Assembly: GCA_002308615.1 (NCBI GenBank)
Contig: DBWC01000061.1
Location: forward strand, 1-24,208
DNA: 24,208 nt
Reading direction: 5' to 3'
Source of the DNA: Clostridiales bacterium UBA1248
GTDB taxonomy: Bacteria; Bacillota; Clostridia; Oscillospirales; CAG-272
Shown here: positions 22,845-24,208 of the stretch, in pieces
How positions within the stretch are numbered: position 1 is the stretch's first letter
Layout: the number at the start of each line of letters is the position of its first letter
Made by a program: the position numbers and the translations under genes
Notes under the pieces: generated by a model
Told to the model about the DNA's origin: nothing
Database searches by the model: none
The model's input: the letters and a program-made list of their open reading frames with translations, nothing else

Positions 22845-24144
22845 TAACGCTCAATTCTTTTATACCGATATCAAGTAAAACGGGTATCATATCCTCCCCG
22901 ACAAGCTCTCCGCAGGAAATAGGACAGACTGCGGGAGGACAGCTGATATTGACGTCAGAACACACTCTGCCGGCGCATAATTGCACCGGCAGTATTTCTT
23001 TTTGTGAAAAGAAAGCTTCTCTTACGCTCATAACGCGCTTCGGCGTTATTAACGTGACCGGTTTTATGTTTAAAGCCTGTTTTTGCGGCAGGGAAGACAA
23101 AACGTCAAAAAGTCTTTTCAGTCCTTCTTCTTCCACCTCGGGCGTTATCATAAACGTGATATACTCTTTGTCGGCGTATTCCGGATAAACGCTGTTTTTG
23201 ATCAGATATTCCGCGATCTCATCTCCGATATAACCGTATTTTGCCGCGTTTACCGTTATTTTAAGCGGCTCGTCGCCGTACAGCTCAAAGCCTTTGCTTT
23301 TGAGCTTGCTTTTTAATTCATCGACCTTCGGTATAAACTCCGAGAGTCTTTTTTTATGCTCGGTTAAATACGGATTCAGCGCGTCAAGCGAGGCGAGTAT
23401 GAGGTAAGACGGGCTGGTTGACGCAAAAGCCGCCAAAGCCGCCTTTACCGCCGTTGCCGGTATCGGATATTTAACGTGCAGATATGCCGCTCCGGTCAGC
23501 GCCGGCAGAGTTTTATGCGCGGATGAACAGCATATATCGGCATAAGACAGCGGAGAATTACCCGTAAAATGTAAGTATGCGCCGTGCGCGCAGTCAACGA
23601 GCAAAAGCGCGTCGTACTTTTTGCAGACCGCCGAGATCTCCGACAGCTCCGTCATTTTTCCGGGATAATCCGGCGTCGTTATAAATACGGCGGAAACTGT
23701 CCTGCCGCTTTCTTTTATCGCGTCTTCAACGTCTTTTGCCGTCACCGTTACGGATAAATACGTATCATTTTCACGCGGCTTTGTGAAGATCACGTCCGCG
23801 TCCGTCATCGCGGCGGCGTAGATGAACGACTTGTGCGCGTTTCTGCCGGCTATGATAGCGGGCTTCTGCCCGCGTATCTGCGATAACAGATATATCATCG
23901 CCCTGATGCACAGAGAAGAGCCTTCGGTCGAATAATACGTCGGGACGCCGAAGATATCGGACGCGTTTTTTTCGCTTTCGGCAATCATGCCGGACGGAGA
24001 AAACAGCTCGTCCGCGCCGTCGAGTTCCGTTATATCGTATCCCTCAAAGCCCAGAATATTTTTGCCCTTGTGACCCGGAGTGTGCAGGCGCAGAGCGTCT
24101 GTTTTTTTATATTTTTCTATAAAATCAACTATCGGAGTCGTCAT
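22831..24144 (-). CDS. Orn/Lys/Arg decarboxylase family protein (PLP-dependent)
   Basis: The protein is 437 residues, the short form without the wing domain, like B. subtilis YaaO/SpeA types (about 480). LHTPGHKGKN at the N terminus is the family hallmark. YSTEGSSLCIRAMIY (the usual TNGST-like block), DCAHGAY (D184, H187) and SSAHKTLPALTGAAYLHV with the PLP lysine K211 follow. The C-terminal domain is present but its usual PPGIPxxxPGE reads CPPAVCPISCGE, so it is divergent. It likely decarboxylates a basic amino acid in the cytoplasm; which one is not readable. I chose ATG 24144 because GGTGAAG just upstream is a fair Shine-Dalgarno; the alternative GTG at 24153 lies inside it. It overlaps the end of the upstream gene. 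Confidence 0.88.
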   Translation of the reverse strand: MTTPIVDFIEKYKKTDALRLHTPGHKGKNILGFEGYDITELDGADELFSPSGMIAESEKNASDIFGVPTYYSTEGSSLCIRAMIYLLSQIRGQKPAIIAGRNAHKSFIYAAAMTDADVIFTKPRENDTYLSVTVTAKDVEDAIKESGRTVSAVFITTPDYPGKMTELSEISAVCKKYDALLLVDCAHGAYLHFTGNSPLSYADICCSSAHKTLPALTGAAYLHVKYPIPATAVKAALAAFASTSPSYLILASLDALNPYLTEHKKRLSEFIPKVDELKSKLKSKGFELYGDEPLKITVNAAKYGYIGDEIAEYLIKNSVYPEYADKEYITFMITPEVEEEGLKRLFDVLSSLPQKQALNIKPVTLITPKRVMSVREAFFSQKEILPVQLCAGRVCSDVNISCPPAVCPISCGELVGEDMIPVLLDIGIKELSVIKNP

Positions 24145-24208
24145 CGTCTTCACCGTAAAGCCTGTCGACCTCCGCCATTATGGCGCATTCCATACGCTTT
24201 TTGAAAAG
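24125..24208 (-). CDS. C-terminal end of an unidentified gene (5' part outside the window)
   Basis: On the minus strand an open frame runs from the window edge to a TGA at 24125-24127. It gives 27 residues (LFKKRMECAIMAEVDRLYGE, then an acidic DDDDSDS tail). It overlaps the decarboxylase start by 20 bases, the same tight packing seen elsewhere on this strand, which supports it being the preceding gene of an operon. Too little is present to name a family. Confidence 0.5.
   Translation of the reverse strand, partial: LFKKRMECAIMAEVDRLYGEDDDDSDS

Overview
This window looks like a chromosomal segment of an uncultured anaerobic Clostridia member (Bacillota). The gene set (rimO-pgsA pair, RluA-type synthase with an NRID active site, U32 protein, stand-alone E2-like acyltransferase, ECF sigma factor paired with a membrane-anchored partner, BspA-type leucine-rich repeats) and strong Shine-Dalgarno sites fit that group. 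I cannot place it to genus. Coding density is high, and no rRNA, tRNA, IS element, phage gene or CRISPR array is visible.

Layout. 1-3455 (+): an operon of an M29 aminopeptidase (C-terminal part only), a secreted DUF4091/GH123-like lipoprotein and a U32 family protein, closed by a strong bidirectional terminator. 3542-7017 (-): an ECF sigma factor translationally coupled to a 970-residue membrane-anchored protein with a short cytoplasmic tail, a duplicated extracellular domain and BspA-type repeats. 7274-9823 (-): a PAS/degenerate-GGDEF/EAL protein, probably a c-di-GMP phosphodiesterase, with its own promoter. 9931-11622 (-): a six-hairpin glycosidase-like protein carrying a four-cysteine insertion.

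11822-17438 (-): a tightly packed operon rimO - pgsA - phosphopantetheinyl transferase - hisS - aspS, in transcription order. 17657-21026 (-): a second packed operon, metallo-beta-lactamase-fold hydrolase - rluA-type pseudouridine synthase - lnt. 21258-21905 (-): nth. 22005-22844 (+): a divergent E2-like acyltransferase without the usual catalytic residues, overlapping tail to tail with an Orn/Lys/Arg decarboxylase-family gene (22831-24144, -). The last bases hold the end of one more minus-strand gene.

The main non-coding signal is a related set of short GC-rich palindromic repeats in the three large intergenic gaps (11.64-11.81, 17.47-17.61 and 21.05-21.20 kb). Two of these gaps have near-consensus promoters placed at the 3' end of the upstream gene, so the repeats should be transcribed as 5' leaders of about 200 nt. 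The window is mostly housekeeping. The items most worth following are the sigma/repeat-protein pair, the hairpin leaders and the cysteine-bearing glycosidase.
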